From: Candidatus Woesearchaeota archaeon
Lineage (GTDB): Archaea; Nanobdellota; Nanobdellia; Woesearchaeales; GW2011-AR4
Reading direction: 5' to 3'
Length of the DNA stretch: 46,217 nt
NCBI GenBank assembly: GCA_016185945.1
Contig: JACPMR010000002.1
Coordinates: 74,999-121,215 of the forward strand
Below the pieces are notes generated by a model that did no database searches, was not told the DNA's origin, and saw only the letters and a list, made by a program, of their open reading frames with translations. Below, piece after piece: positions 31,879 through 40,414 of the stretch. How positions within the stretch are numbered: position 1 is the stretch's first letter; every line of letters starts with the position of its first letter. The translations under genes were made by a program, and so were the position numbers.

Positions 31879-34434
31879 ATGTATGATTTATATTGTTCTT
31901 TCGTGGCAAGCCAAAAATCATTTTGGAAGAAATATGAATTGATTATTGTTGCTTTCGTTACTATTTTGTTTATCTACCTGCTTGTTCTTTTTAACCAAAA
32001 AATAAATTTTATTTTGGGAAATGAACTTATAGCTTATTTGACTCCACACCAGCAATCCTTAAGCATGCATTACGGCGATGTAAACGCAGTTAACTTTGAT
32101 GTTTCTATAGACAATAGCGCCCAGTGCAAAGCTGCCTGCAATTATTCTTTTATTGACAGAAGCACAAATTCTATTATAGATAAAGGCAGCTTTGAAATAG
32201 AAAAAAAACAGCATTTGATAAAAAGTTATAATTTGAGTGTCAAAAGGCTAGGCTCTGGGCAGGACATTTATAGTTTTGAAGTAAAATGCAGCAGCATTCG
32301 CTCTTTCTTTTGTGTCACAGAAGGCGATGAAAAATCAAGGAATTCACTTGTAATAGTTGATTATGACTTGACAGAAACTGAAAAAGAGCTTAAAAAAATC
32401 TTGAAGCAAAATGTGACAAAACTGCTTGAGCTGTTAAGAGATGCTGATGTGCTACACCGGCAGGTGAACGAGAAATATTTTGAGCTGGGATTCAAGGTTA
32501 ATCTTCAAAACCTGTCAAAGCAGAAGATAGGCATTGACGATGCATACGACAAAACAAGGATAAGCATAGAAAATCTGAAAAGCCTGTGGGCAATCGAGAA
32601 TTATCTCAAATTGAACGGATTGTTCAATGAGAGCTTCTTCTTCACCCTTGGAGATACAAAAAAATCAATTGAAGAATTAAACGCCGGGATTGACGCCATT
32701 GCCAAGCTGCATAACATATTATTGTCGAGATTGAGCGCATTGGGCAAAAACCTTGAGGAGCTTGACATGATTTCCAATATTTTGGAAAACAATGAAACGG
32801 CAAACAGCCTTGATGGAAACATAAATAGATTTAATGAAGTAGCATCATCTATAACCAATAATACTTTTGAAGGTTACAGCTATTTAATCGGTGAAGTTGA
32901 AAAGATAGAATTCCAGCAAAATTCTGTAATAGAAAAAACAAGAATTCCTGCGGCAAAGCATTTCTTTCATTCTGAATATTTGCTTGCGCTTGAAAAAGGC
33001 TTGCTCTGCAGCCTCAAGCAGGATTGCGAAGACAATATATCTGCTGCAAAAAGGGTAGAGGCTATCGAAAAATTCTTTAAAGAATATCCTATGGGGAATT
33101 TGAGACAAAACTGCGAGTCTTTGAAAAAGCTTGAACAAGATTATTCAGCCATAAGAAATGAAACATTAACCTCAGTTTATGAAAGGAATGCAAGCTTCCC
33201 GACTGACAATGAATTCTTGAAAATCGCTGCCAGTTTCAGGGACAATGAAGCCGGAAAAATCAGTAACTCCTATTTCGAGTCATTTGAAAAAATAAAATCA
33301 GAAAACAAAACAAACCCTGAAATAATTTTAATTGCCGATGAATTCTTGCCAAGAAGCAAAACAGACATTGTGCAATTGAATTACAGCTCCTCAATTAATC
33401 TTTCATTGTATTTGCTCTCAAATATAGACTATTCGGCTGAGACGAGAGTTTTTTTAAGCAAGTGCTCGAAACTGAAGCCAACGCAAAAAATAGGCAATTT
33501 CGATTTTAGTCTTATAAATGCAAGCGTAACATACAAAATCAATTCAAATATAGACGCTGCTTTGTCAGACAATCCGCCGATATGCTGCGTCTTCAATGAC
33601 TGCAAGCCTTGCTGCAGGGACGACTCCTGCAGAAATGACCCAAAAACATACCCACTAATATTCTTGCACGGGCATTCGCTGGCAAGGGGCAATTCGCCGG
33701 AATTTTCTTTGGATGCGTTCAACAAACTGCAGTCAAAGCTTCAGGAAGACGGTTATTTGAACGCAGGCATTGTTTCTTTATACTCCAAAAACGAGCCTGT
33801 GCAAAAAGGCATATGGGGCTTGTCAGGCAAGCCAGTAACGGTGAAGGCTAGTTATTATTATGACGCTTTCAGGAAGGAAGACAAGTACATAGTTGTGCCG
33901 ACTAAAAGCGAGAATATAGACACTTATGCAATAAGGTTAAAGGACTTGATTGACATGGCAAAGGAGAGGGCAAACAAGCCGAAAGTGAACATTATAGCGC
34001 ATTCAATGGGCGGGTTGGTGGCAAGAAGATACTTGCAAATATTTGGCGACGAGGACATTGACAAATTTATAATGATAGCAACTCCGAATAAAGGTATTGC
34101 TGGGGCAATAAGCGATTACTGCGGATTCCTAGGAGAAAACAGGGAATGCCAAGATATGCAGGAGAACAGTCTTTTCATCAACAAATTGAACGACCCTTCA
34201 AAACAGCCAAAGAAGGCAAAGCTTTACATAATAATCGGGCGGGGTTGCCAAATGAAGCTCGGAGACGGCGACGGGGTTGTTTTGGCAGAAAACGCAAAAT
34301 TGGAAAATGCGAAGCAATATTTCATAAATGGAACTTGCGGCGGATTATTTGGCAAAAATTTGCATATGGAGATTCTTGACGTCGAAAAGCATCCGGAAAC
34401 TTACGGGATAGTGAGCGAAATACTAAAGGAATAA
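31879..34434 (+). CDS. Large membrane-anchored lipase-like alpha/beta hydrolase
   Basis: An 851-aa protein with one N-terminal membrane helix (about residues 20-40) and a long extracytoplasmic part. Residues about 45-560 are largely helical with coiled-coil-like runs and many possible glycosylation sites. A cysteine cluster (CCVFNDCKPCC...C, about 571-587) leads into an alpha/beta-hydrolase domain. PLIFLHGHSLARG near 593 is the oxyanion region and NIIAHSMGGLVARRYL near 703 holds the nucleophile Ser (about 708). A catalytic Asp and His should follow. Lipase, esterase or PGAP1-like activity on the cell surface is plausible; substrate unknown. The 214-nt upstream gap is AT-rich and otherwise empty. 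Confidence 0.8.
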   Translation: MYDLYCSFVASQKSFWKKYELIIVAFVTILFIYLLVLFNQKINFILGNELIAYLTPHQQSLSMHYGDVNAVNFDVSIDNSAQCKAACNYSFIDRSTNSIIDKGSFEIEKKQHLIKSYNLSVKRLGSGQDIYSFEVKCSSIRSFFCVTEGDEKSRNSLVIVDYDLTETEKELKKILKQNVTKLLELLRDADVLHRQVNEKYFELGFKVNLQNLSKQKIGIDDAYDKTRISIENLKSLWAIENYLKLNGLFNESFFFTLGDTKKSIEELNAGIDAIAKLHNILLSRLSALGKNLEELDMISNILENNETANSLDGNINRFNEVASSITNNTFEGYSYLIGEVEKIEFQQNSVIEKTRIPAAKHFFHSEYLLALEKGLLCSLKQDCEDNISAAKRVEAIEKFFKEYPMGNLRQNCESLKKLEQDYSAIRNETLTSVYERNASFPTDNEFLKIAASFRDNEAGKISNSYFESFEKIKSENKTNPEIILIADEFLPRSKTDIVQLNYSSSINLSLYLLSNIDYSAETRVFLSKCSKLKPTQKIGNFDFSLINASVTYKINSNIDAALSDNPPICCVFNDCKPCCRDDSCRNDPKTYPLIFLHGHSLARGNSPEFSLDAFNKLQSKLQEDGYLNAGIVSLYSKNEPVQKGIWGLSGKPVTVKASYYYDAFRKEDKYIVVPTKSENIDTYAIRLKDLIDMAKERANKPKVNIIAHSMGGLVARRYLQIFGDEDIDKFIMIATPNKGIAGAISDYCGFLGENRECQDMQENSLFINKLNDPSKQPKKAKLYIIIGRGCQMKLGDGDGVVLAENAKLENAKQYFINGTCGGLFGKNLHMEILDVEKHPETYGIVSEILKE

Positions 34435-34436
34435 TA

Positions 34437-35492
34437 TTATTTCCCTTCCTTCAAATAAACTGTTCTTGTCGGGAAAGGTATTACTATTCCAGCTTTCCTT
34501 AGATTGTTGTATATCTCCTCTGTTGCCAATGCTTTAGTGTCAAACTTTATGTCAAAATTTTCAACCCAGAACAATGCCTTGAATTTAAGAGCGAAATCTG
34601 CCATCTCTGTCATCAAAACTTTTGGGGCAGGCTCTTTTATAAGTCCTGGAAGTTTGGAGATTGCGTCAAGAACAACTTTTCTCACTTTTGTTGTATCAGA
34701 GCCGTATTCAACCCCAAATTCAAGAACAATCCTTACAGGAGGCTCTGGCTGGATAAAATTGAGTATCCTTGAATCAGCCAATTTGCCATTTGGAATTGTG
34801 ACGAGCTCGCCGTCCCAAGTTTTGATTTTGGTGCTTCTCAACCCAATGTCCACAACAGTGCCCATTGTTTCCTTATCAAGCTGTATTTTGTCTCCAACCC
34901 TCACGCTTTTGTCAAGGATTATTGAGATTCCTCCGAATATATTGCCTAAGGTGCTTTGAAGCGCAAATGCTATGGCTATTCCTGCAATGCCCAGACTTGT
35001 AAGCAAAGGTCCTATCTGAATGCCCCACACAGGAAGTATAAACAATAAGCCTATAATAGAGATGGAGATTCTTGAGAACCTGTGAAACATAGGAATCAAT
35101 TGATCGTCGACTGTAGATTTTGTGCTTTCAGCTATTCTTTTGTCCCAATTATCTATTAGAATACCAAAAACAGCTATAAAAATGTAGGTGATAACGAGAA
35201 TGATTAAGGAGGATATTATATCTCCGGCTATATTCAAAATACCCTCATTTATTCCCAAAGGCAGAAGCGCAAGTTTTACACCAACAAGCAACAATATCAT
35301 TGAAATGGGCTTGTTTGTTCTCCTGACAATCAAATCGTCAATCTCTGTTTTGGTTTTTCTAGTCAATCGAAGGATTATTTTTCTTGATACAACAACCACA
35401 AGCTGGGACAATATATAAAACACAACTAGCAGAGTCAGAGAATAAATGTATTTATTTTGCTGAATAAGCGCCAGATATCTTTCATGTAGCAT
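34437..35492 (-). CDS. MscS-family mechanosensitive channel
   Basis: A channel of about 351 aa. Four or five membrane helices precede the pore helix GLGIAGIAIAFALQSTLGNIFGGISIILD (near residues 170-200), the MscS signature, followed by the beta domain GTVVDIGLRSTKIKTWDGELVTIPNGKL. It protects against hypo-osmotic shock by opening under membrane tension. I chose MLHERYLAL (35492) as the start. The longer frame begins inside the upstream L10e gene and adds 17 residues before the first helix. Confidence 0.93.
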   Translation of the reverse strand: MLHERYLALIQQNKYIYSLTLLVVFYILSQLVVVVSRKIILRLTRKTKTEIDDLIVRRTNKPISMILLLVGVKLALLPLGINEGILNIAGDIISSLIILVITYIFIAVFGILIDNWDKRIAESTKSTVDDQLIPMFHRFSRISISIIGLLFILPVWGIQIGPLLTSLGIAGIAIAFALQSTLGNIFGGISIILDKSVRVGDKIQLDKETMGTVVDIGLRSTKIKTWDGELVTIPNGKLADSRILNFIQPEPPVRIVLEFGVEYGSDTTKVRKVVLDAISKLPGLIKEPAPKVLMTEMADFALKFKALFWVENFDIKFDTKALATEEIYNNLRKAGIVIPFPTRTVYLKEGK

Positions 35493-35512
35493 TTTAATCA
35501 AAACGGAAACAC

Positions 35513-36037
35513 CTATTTTCTGCGAATAACCTGTATCATGCACGAGCAGGGTAATTTTTTGGACGCTCTTTCCAGTGCCTGCTTCGCTATCACAAGATCT
35601 TGCTTGTCGACGCTAACTTGGAATATTGCCTGCCCTTTTTTTATCCTTGCTGCGATTCCCACTGGTTTGCCAAAAGAATGCGCCATTCCCGAGCTAAAAC
35701 GGTCAGCGCCTGCGCCTGCTGCCAGTGCATGCTCCCTCAAAACATGATATGGATATACCTTGATTTTCAGATGAAAGTCGTTCAAGCCAAGATTGGATTC
35801 AAGCAGCTTGTTTGAGGTTTGCCTTGCACTTTCCAAGGCATTGTCCCTTATCTGCAAATCCGATTTTGACAACAAGTTAAGGGTGTACTCAAAATTTTTG
35901 GATGCGTCGCCTGTGTCAAACCTCACAACCTTGGGGCTAGGGTTCATTCTAACATATGCCTTTGCCTTGAACTTTGATGTTCTTGTGTAAGGTCTTTCAA
36001 GCCTTCTGTAAGCCACGAATTTTCTTAATCTTGCCAT
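35513..36037 (-). CDS. rpl10e: Ribosomal protein L10e (uL16)
   Basis: A 174-aa large-subunit protein of the L16/L10e family. The archaeal signature is clear: YRRLERPYTRTSKFKAKAYV at the N-terminus, LRENAL-like HVLREHALAAGAGADRFSSGMAHSFGKPVGIAARI in the core, and IAKQALERASKKLPC near the end. It lies at the tRNA-binding A-P region of the large subunit. It starts its own transcript; MscS follows in the same direction. Confidence 0.96.
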   Translation of the reverse strand: MARLRKFVAYRRLERPYTRTSKFKAKAYVRMNPSPKVVRFDTGDASKNFEYTLNLLSKSDLQIRDNALESARQTSNKLLESNLGLNDFHLKIKVYPYHVLREHALAAGAGADRFSSGMAHSFGKPVGIAARIKKGQAIFQVSVDKQDLVIAKQALERASKKLPCSCMIQVIRRK

Positions 36038-36161
36038 GAAATTTTGGAAATTTTGCTGGTTTTTAAAGGTTGCTGTTAAATTTGAAAAATTTCGAAAACT
36101 TTATAAAGTAGCTTGATAATAGAAAACAAATCAATTAGTGACAGGAAAAAGAGGTGAATTG

Positions 36162-36707
36162 ATGCGCAATAAAAGGGCTTCTTTAGAAATTTCGATACAG
36201 GCGATTGTTATTGTTGTTCTTGCAATGACTCTTCTAGGTTTGGGGCTTGGATTTATAAGGGGGATGTTTAAAAATATAGGCAGCACAACAGAGGATGTTA
36301 CGGAGCAGGTGAGGCAGAAGATTCTTGATGATTTGATTACAGGCGACAAAAAAATTTCTTTCCCAAAAACAGACATAACAATTGACAAAGGGGGTTCAAC
36401 TGTGCTGACAATCGGCATAAGAAACAAAAAGGATACCCCGCTGCATTACAAGATGAGGTTCACGCCGATTTCCGGACCCGACGGGGCCCCATTCAGCATT
36501 GACAATCCAAGCTGGTTCCAGTTTGCCCAAAATCAAGTTTACACATTGGCTTCTGCCGATGCAGAGGTAAGAAACATTAAATTGACAATCCCGACAAGAG
36601 TTCCATCCGGCTCGTACTTTTTGACGTTTGACGTAATTGACGATGATTTGCCGCCGCCAAACAATGTATATGCGCAAAAGGACTTTTTCATTGTTGTGAG
36701 AGGATAA
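36162..36707 (+). CDS. Pilin-like membrane-anchored protein
   Basis: A 181-aa protein starting MRNKRASLEISIQAIVIVVLAMTLLG: a short basic head, then Ala-Ser-Leu-Glu and a hydrophobic helix, the layout of archaeal type IV pilin-like (class III) signal peptides. The outer part is beta-rich (ITIDKGGSTVLTIGIRNKKDTPLHYKMRF, PTRVPSGSYFLTFDVI), an immunoglobulin-like fold. The start ATG 36162 follows GAGGTGA; an upstream in-frame start would place that site inside the gene. A related protein lies at 40415-40951. Secretion by an archaeal pilus system is inferred. Confidence 0.65.
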   Translation: MRNKRASLEISIQAIVIVVLAMTLLGLGLGFIRGMFKNIGSTTEDVTEQVRQKILDDLITGDKKISFPKTDITIDKGGSTVLTIGIRNKKDTPLHYKMRFTPISGPDGAPFSIDNPSWFQFAQNQVYTLASADAEVRNIKLTIPTRVPSGSYFLTFDVIDDDLPPPNNVYAQKDFFIVVRG

Positions 36708-36713
36708 AACAAT

Positions 36714-36926
36714 ATGAAAAGAAGGCTTTCAGAACAGCAGGAATTTGAAATTATGAAGATTGTGCTGGACAAATTCCTTTGGCTAGGATTTGGAATAATG
36801 GCTTACGGGCTTTACCTGATGTACGCTGTTGGAGTGCCTATCGGATTGTCGTGGATGGCTGCAGGCGCTGTTGTGCTTCTGATTTTCACTTGGATAATTG
36901 TAAAAGAGTATGAAATTATAAGATAA
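36714..36926 (+). CDS. Small two-helix membrane protein
   Basis: A 70-aa protein with a charged N-terminus (KRRLSEQQEFEIMKIVLDKF) and two membrane helices (LGFGIMAYGLYLMYAVGV and SWMAAGAVVLLIFTWIIV), ending in a short charged tail. It begins six bases after the pilin-like gene, so they are co-transcribed. Family not recognised. Confidence 0.65.
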   Translation: MKRRLSEQQEFEIMKIVLDKFLWLGFGIMAYGLYLMYAVGVPIGLSWMAAGAVVLLIFTWIIVKEYEIIR

Positions 36927-36986
36927 GCCAGTTTTCTTTCTTTTTCACAAGTTTTATATATAAGCAACATATCAGCAAAGCCAGTG

Positions 36987-37142
36987 ATGAATCACGACGA
37001 GCCGCATTTCGAGAAAAAACTGCATAAGTTTTCTGTTGTAAAAAAATGCCCAAGGTGCAATAAGCTAAGTTTGTCGTACAAAAATGGTTCGGTATGCTGC
37101 TCAAGTTGCGGCTATGAGGAAAAGATTCCGGCGGTGAATTAA
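36987..37142 (+). CDS. Small double-CxxC zinc-ribbon protein
   Basis: A 51-aa protein, MNHDEPHFEKKLHKFSVV..., with CPRCN and CSSCG knuckles about 16 residues apart, enough for one zinc ribbon. TATA-like tttatatata (36952-36961) lies about 26 nt before the ATG, so a leaderless start is likely. The stop is one base before the NYN gene ATG, so they form an operon. It may be a nucleic-acid-binding partner of the NYN protein (inference). Confidence 0.7.
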   Translation: MNHDEPHFEKKLHKFSVVKKCPRCNKLSLSYKNGSVCCSSCGYEEKIPAVN

Positions 37143-37143
37143 A

Positions 37144-37650
37144 ATGGCAGTGCAATTCAGAGAGCAAAGGGTGGGAGTTTTTGTTGATGTTCAAAACATG
37201 TACTACTCTGCGAAAAACCTCTACAATGCAAAGGTCAATTTCGCTCAAATTCTAAAGGAAGCTGCGCGCGGGAGGAGCTTGATAAGGGCGATAGCATATG
37301 TCATAAAAGCAGACGTGAAAGAAGAGCAGAATTTTTTTGATGCTTTGGAAAAAATCGGCTTTGAGGTAAAGGCAAAGGATTTGCAGGTATTTGCAGGCGG
37401 AGCAAAAAAGGGCGACTGGGACATCGGACTGGCGATGGACACAATCGAGCTTGCTCCAAAGCTTGACACAATCGTGATTGTAAGCGGCGATGGCGACTAT
37501 GTGCCTTTGGTGCATCACCTCAGGCACGCGTTGGGATGCAGGATTGAGATTATTGCATTTGGCAAGTCAAGCTCTTCTCTGCTCAGGCAGGAATGCGACT
37601 TATTTGTAGATATTGACTCTGACAAAAGAAGATTCTTGATTTTCAGATAG
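37144..37650 (+). CDS. NYN-domain (LabA/DUF88) putative RNase
   Basis: A 168-aa PIN-like NYN-domain protein. VGVFVDVQNMYYSAKN (acidic residue plus Asn), DWDIGLAMDTIEL near 99, and IVIVSGDGDYVPLVHHL near 114 contain the expected metal-binding acidic residues. LabA-like proteins are predicted or shown to be RNA nucleases. It is joined to a zinc-ribbon gene by a one-base gap. Confidence 0.87.
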   Translation: MAVQFREQRVGVFVDVQNMYYSAKNLYNAKVNFAQILKEAARGRSLIRAIAYVIKADVKEEQNFFDALEKIGFEVKAKDLQVFAGGAKKGDWDIGLAMDTIELAPKLDTIVIVSGDGDYVPLVHHLRHALGCRIEIIAFGKSSSSLLRQECDLFVDIDSDKRRFLIFR

Positions 37651-37697
37651 ATTACAAAACTAAAAATTTAAATAATTGGCTGTTATCTTTGCATAAA

Positions 37698-38021
37698 ATG
37701 CTTGACGTGACAAAAGACACTTTTGAGAAGGAAGTTCTAAAAAATCGTTTGCCGGTGCTCGTGGATTTCTGGGCACCTTGGTGCGGGCCTTGCAGGATTG
37801 TCAGCCCTGTTTTGGATAAATTGTCCAATGAGTACACAAACAAATTAAAGTTTGCAAAGCTCAATGTTGATGACAATCAGGAGATTGCAGTAAAATATGA
37901 TGTAAGGGGAATCCCCTGCATGATTGTTTTCAATGATGGCGGCGAGGTTGACAGGATAATAGGGGCGTATCCCGAAGAGCAGCTGAGGAAGAAGATTGAC
38001 TTGATATTGGCGAAATCCTAA
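37698..38021 (+). CDS. trxA: Thioredoxin
   Basis: A 107-aa classical thioredoxin with the redox site WCGPC at 28-32 in VDFWAPWCGPC and the cis-Pro in VRGIPCMIVF. There is an extra Cys directly after the cis-Pro (IPC), unlike most thioredoxins (IPT). The ATG 37698 lies about 28 nt after TATA aaatttaaataa (37663-37674), so it is leaderless; an in-frame TTG three codons upstream is less likely. Acts as a cytosolic disulfide reductase. Confidence 0.95.
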   Translation: MLDVTKDTFEKEVLKNRLPVLVDFWAPWCGPCRIVSPVLDKLSNEYTNKLKFAKLNVDDNQEIAVKYDVRGIPCMIVFNDGGEVDRIIGAYPEEQLRKKIDLILAKS

Positions 38022-38080
38022 ATACACTTACTTAAGAGTAGTAAAAAACAAAAGATTTAAAAAGGAAGAGAGGTAAAAAA

Positions 38081-38239
38081 ATGAAGCAATTAAACCCGTT
38101 TTTTGAGCTTGAGGAGATTAGCCCTGATTTTGAGTTTGAGGCACAGGTATTGGAAAAAAACAACAGGGAAGCTGATTTGCTGATAAGGAAAGGGTATAAA
38201 ATCAAAAAATCAGTGTGGATGGGGCTGATTGCATCTTAA
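38081..38239 (+). CDS. Small hypothetical protein
   Basis: A 52-aa frame (MKQLNPFFELEEISPDFEFEAQ...) with a good ribosome site (AAGAGAGGT) just upstream and TATA-like gatttaaaa near 38053. It is acidic at first and basic near the end (IRKGYKIKKSVWMG). No family recognised. Confidence 0.5.
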   Translation: MKQLNPFFELEEISPDFEFEAQVLEKNNREADLLIRKGYKIKKSVWMGLIAS

Positions 38240-38276
38240 ATAAAATTCATATAAAATATTTTAAATCACTAAAAAT

Positions 38277-38531
38277 AATTCAATCCTCGGAGCGACTTTT
38301 GGATGTTTAGGTGAAAAAGTAATCCGCTTTTAATGTAATGCATAGGCGAGGCAAAAAGTCGCTGTTGTGAGCGAGTTCGCTGTTGAATGCGAGCTTGCGA
38401 GCAGTGACATGCGAGTGAGCGAATCACTCGCTCACAAGTCGGACGCAAGCAGGTCGAGCTCACTCGCATGTCACTGGCAGGGAATTTTTGCCGAGCAGTA
38501 TTTTATGCGAACGAAGTGAGCGGATTGAATT
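38277..38531 (+). repeat. Structured intergenic repeat, copy 5, a 255-bp element with terminal inverted repeats
   Basis: Perfect 10-bp terminal inverted repeats AATTCAATCC (38277-38286) and GGATTGAATT (38522-38531) enclose the family hairpin (GGAGC 38289-38293 with GCTTTT 38326-38331; upper stem ACTTTT/AAAAGT; bulge AATCC) and a cluster of GCGAG palindromes, including GTGAGCGA...TCGCTCAC and AGTGACATGCGAG mirrored by CTCGCATGTCACT (about 38406-38477). No coding frame is credible. The layout is that of a miniature inverted-repeat element. It fills the 324-nt gap between two hypothetical genes. Confidence 0.7.
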
Positions 38532-38563
38532 AAGAAGTATAAAAATTATCTAAATTTTAAAAA

Positions 38564-38959
38564 ATGTACAAAATGAAATTATGGGACGAGGACAAGTGGA
38601 ACATTCATTCAGGCAGCTACGGCTCTTCTAAGCTGGGCAGCGCCTCTTTAGAGGACAAAAAATACAATGAGCAGAAATACGGCTCAAAGGACAAGAATGT
38701 TTCCTCCGATTACATGAAAAAGGAAGAGGACAAAGAGAAAGAGGACAAAGAGAAAAGTTTTTTTGGAGAGCTTGAAGAGGAAAAAAAGGAACAGAAAACC
38801 GACGAAGAGGGAATTACATTCAAGGCTGCCAAGCAGATTTTCAGCGAGCAAAAATTTGCGCCAAAGAAAACAGAGAAGAAAAAGGAAATAAACTCGATAG
38901 AGGAAGCAATCAAGAAAGCGATTGAAGATGAGAAAAAGGTAATTGTAATGGACAATTGA
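38564..38959 (+). CDS. Highly charged hypothetical protein
   Basis: A 131-aa soluble protein dominated by Lys and Glu runs (KKEEDKEKEDKEK, EEEKKEQK, PKKTEKKKE), probably disordered or coiled coil. The first 35 residues are richer in Ser, Gly and Tyr (SGSYGSSKLGSASLEDKKY). The end (NSIEEAIKKAIEDEKKVIVM) is helical. It precedes a membrane protein with a 2-nt gap, so an operon. Function unknown. Confidence 0.65.
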   Translation: MYKMKLWDEDKWNIHSGSYGSSKLGSASLEDKKYNEQKYGSKDKNVSSDYMKKEEDKEKEDKEKSFFGELEEEKKEQKTDEEGITFKAAKQIFSEQKFAPKKTEKKKEINSIEEAIKKAIEDEKKVIVMDN

Positions 38960-38961
38960 AT

Positions 38962-39609
38962 ATGAGATTTGCAACAATATCAAAAATATTATTGGTTCTT
39001 ATCCTGCCGGTTTTGCTTTTTCTTGCTGTCTTCACTTTTGTGGGCTTTGACGAATCTTTTTACGAGGAGAAATTTGCAGAACACAAAGTCAACCGGAGCT
39101 TGCCGACGCCGGTATTATTAAATGAAAAAGTTATAAATTTTGTAAAAGGAAAAAGCAACGAGCTGCCAGGAGAGTTCAACGAGAGGGAAAAGCGGCATTT
39201 GGAAGACGTAAGAAATGTCGTGCAGACTTCCACAATAATCCTTTATTCCCTGATATCCTTGTTTGTTGTGCTTCTGCTAGCTTCAATTTTCGTGCTTAAA
39301 ATAAACAATTTGATAACAAACTTCATGGGCAAAGTGCTTATTTTTGGAGGCGCTTTAACCATTGTGCTTGCGGGACTGCTGTATTTGATGATAAATCTTG
39401 ACTTTGCGTCGACATTTGAGTCATTCCATCAATTATTCTTCAAGCAGGGAAGTTACTTGTTTGATCCTTCAAAAGAAATGCTTGTCAGGATTTATCCCGA
39501 GCAGTTGTTCATGGACTTGGGAGCCAGGATTTCGAAATGGGCAATATTCGCATCTGTGATTGTTGTTGCGCTGGGATTATTTTTATTGTTTAAGTCGAAA
39601 CGAAAATAA
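38962..39609 (+). CDS. Membrane protein with four predicted helices
   Basis: About 215 aa. One helix at the N-terminus (ILLVLILPVLLFLAVFTFVGF) is followed by an outer loop of about 75 residues, then helices IILYSLISLFVVLLLASIFVL, VLIFGGALTIVLAGLLYLMI and WAIFASVIVVALGLFLLF, and a basic end. Start ATG 38962; an in-frame TTG two codons earlier overlaps the upstream stop. Unknown family. Confidence 0.7.
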   Translation: MRFATISKILLVLILPVLLFLAVFTFVGFDESFYEEKFAEHKVNRSLPTPVLLNEKVINFVKGKSNELPGEFNEREKRHLEDVRNVVQTSTIILYSLISLFVVLLLASIFVLKINNLITNFMGKVLIFGGALTIVLAGLLYLMINLDFASTFESFHQLFFKQGSYLFDPSKEMLVRIYPEQLFMDLGARISKWAIFASVIVVALGLFLLFKSKRK

Positions 39610-39638
39610 TAAAAACAAAGGATTAATTTTTAATTAAA

Positions 39639-40409
39639 ATGAGGCAATTGATTGCAGCAAACTGGAAGATGAACAAAGCAGGCAAAGAGGCAATTCAATT
39701 TATTGACGAATTCAAAAAATTAATAAAAAATATTAAATATGCAGAAATTGTAATTTGCCCGTCATTTACAGCATTGAATGAAATTAAAAAATCGATAATA
39801 AACTCAAAAATAAAGCTTGGAGCGCAAAACATGCACTTTGAAAACTCCGGAGCTTTTACCGGCGAAGCCTCTCCTTTGATGCTTAAAGATGTTGGTTGCG
39901 AATACGTGATTCTTGGGCATTCAGAAAGAAGGGAATTTTTCACTGAAGACGACGAATTAATTAATAAAAAAGTTATAGCCGCATTAAATAATGGTTTGTG
40001 CCCAATCTTATGTGTCGGAGAAAATCTCGAGCAAAGAAAGAACAACAAAACAAAAGAAGTGGTTGAGCAGCAATTAAGAATCTGCTTGAAAAACATTGAC
40101 AAAAAACAAATGACAAAAATAAATATCGCATATGAGCCGGTATGGGCAATAAGCAGAGGCGACCCGAACCATAAAGCAGCAACTCCAGAAGATGCGGAGG
40201 AAGGGCATAAGCTCATCAGAAATTTTTTAGAAAAAATGTTTGATTCTGCAACGGCAAAAAACACAAGAGTAATTTACGGCGGCTCTATGAAGCCGGAGAA
40301 TGCAAAAGAGCTTCTTTCAATGCCAAACATCGACGGCGGATTAGTTGGAAATGCTTCTTTGGATGCAAAGAGTTTTGCAGAGATTGTAAAGAGTGCAAAA
40401 TTGAATTAG
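39639..40409 (+). CDS. tpiA: Triosephosphate isomerase, bacterial type
   Basis: A 256-aa TIM barrel interconverting DHAP and glyceraldehyde-3-phosphate. Catalytic residues are Lys10 (ANWKMN), His in ILGHSERREFF near 95, and Glu in AYEPVWAI near 167. IYGGSMKPENA and GGLVGNASLDA bind phosphate. Archaeal TIMs are normally about 220-230 aa and miss helices; this is the full-length bacterial/eukaryotic form, hence probably acquired. The usual WAIGTG reads WAISRG here. It could feed DHAP from the proposed MTA pathway into central metabolism. Confidence 0.95.
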   Translation: MRQLIAANWKMNKAGKEAIQFIDEFKKLIKNIKYAEIVICPSFTALNEIKKSIINSKIKLGAQNMHFENSGAFTGEASPLMLKDVGCEYVILGHSERREFFTEDDELINKKVIAALNNGLCPILCVGENLEQRKNNKTKEVVEQQLRICLKNIDKKQMTKINIAYEPVWAISRGDPNHKAATPEDAEEGHKLIRNFLEKMFDSATAKNTRVIYGGSMKPENAKELLSMPNIDGGLVGNASLDAKSFAEIVKSAKLN

Positions 40410-40414
40410 CAAGA

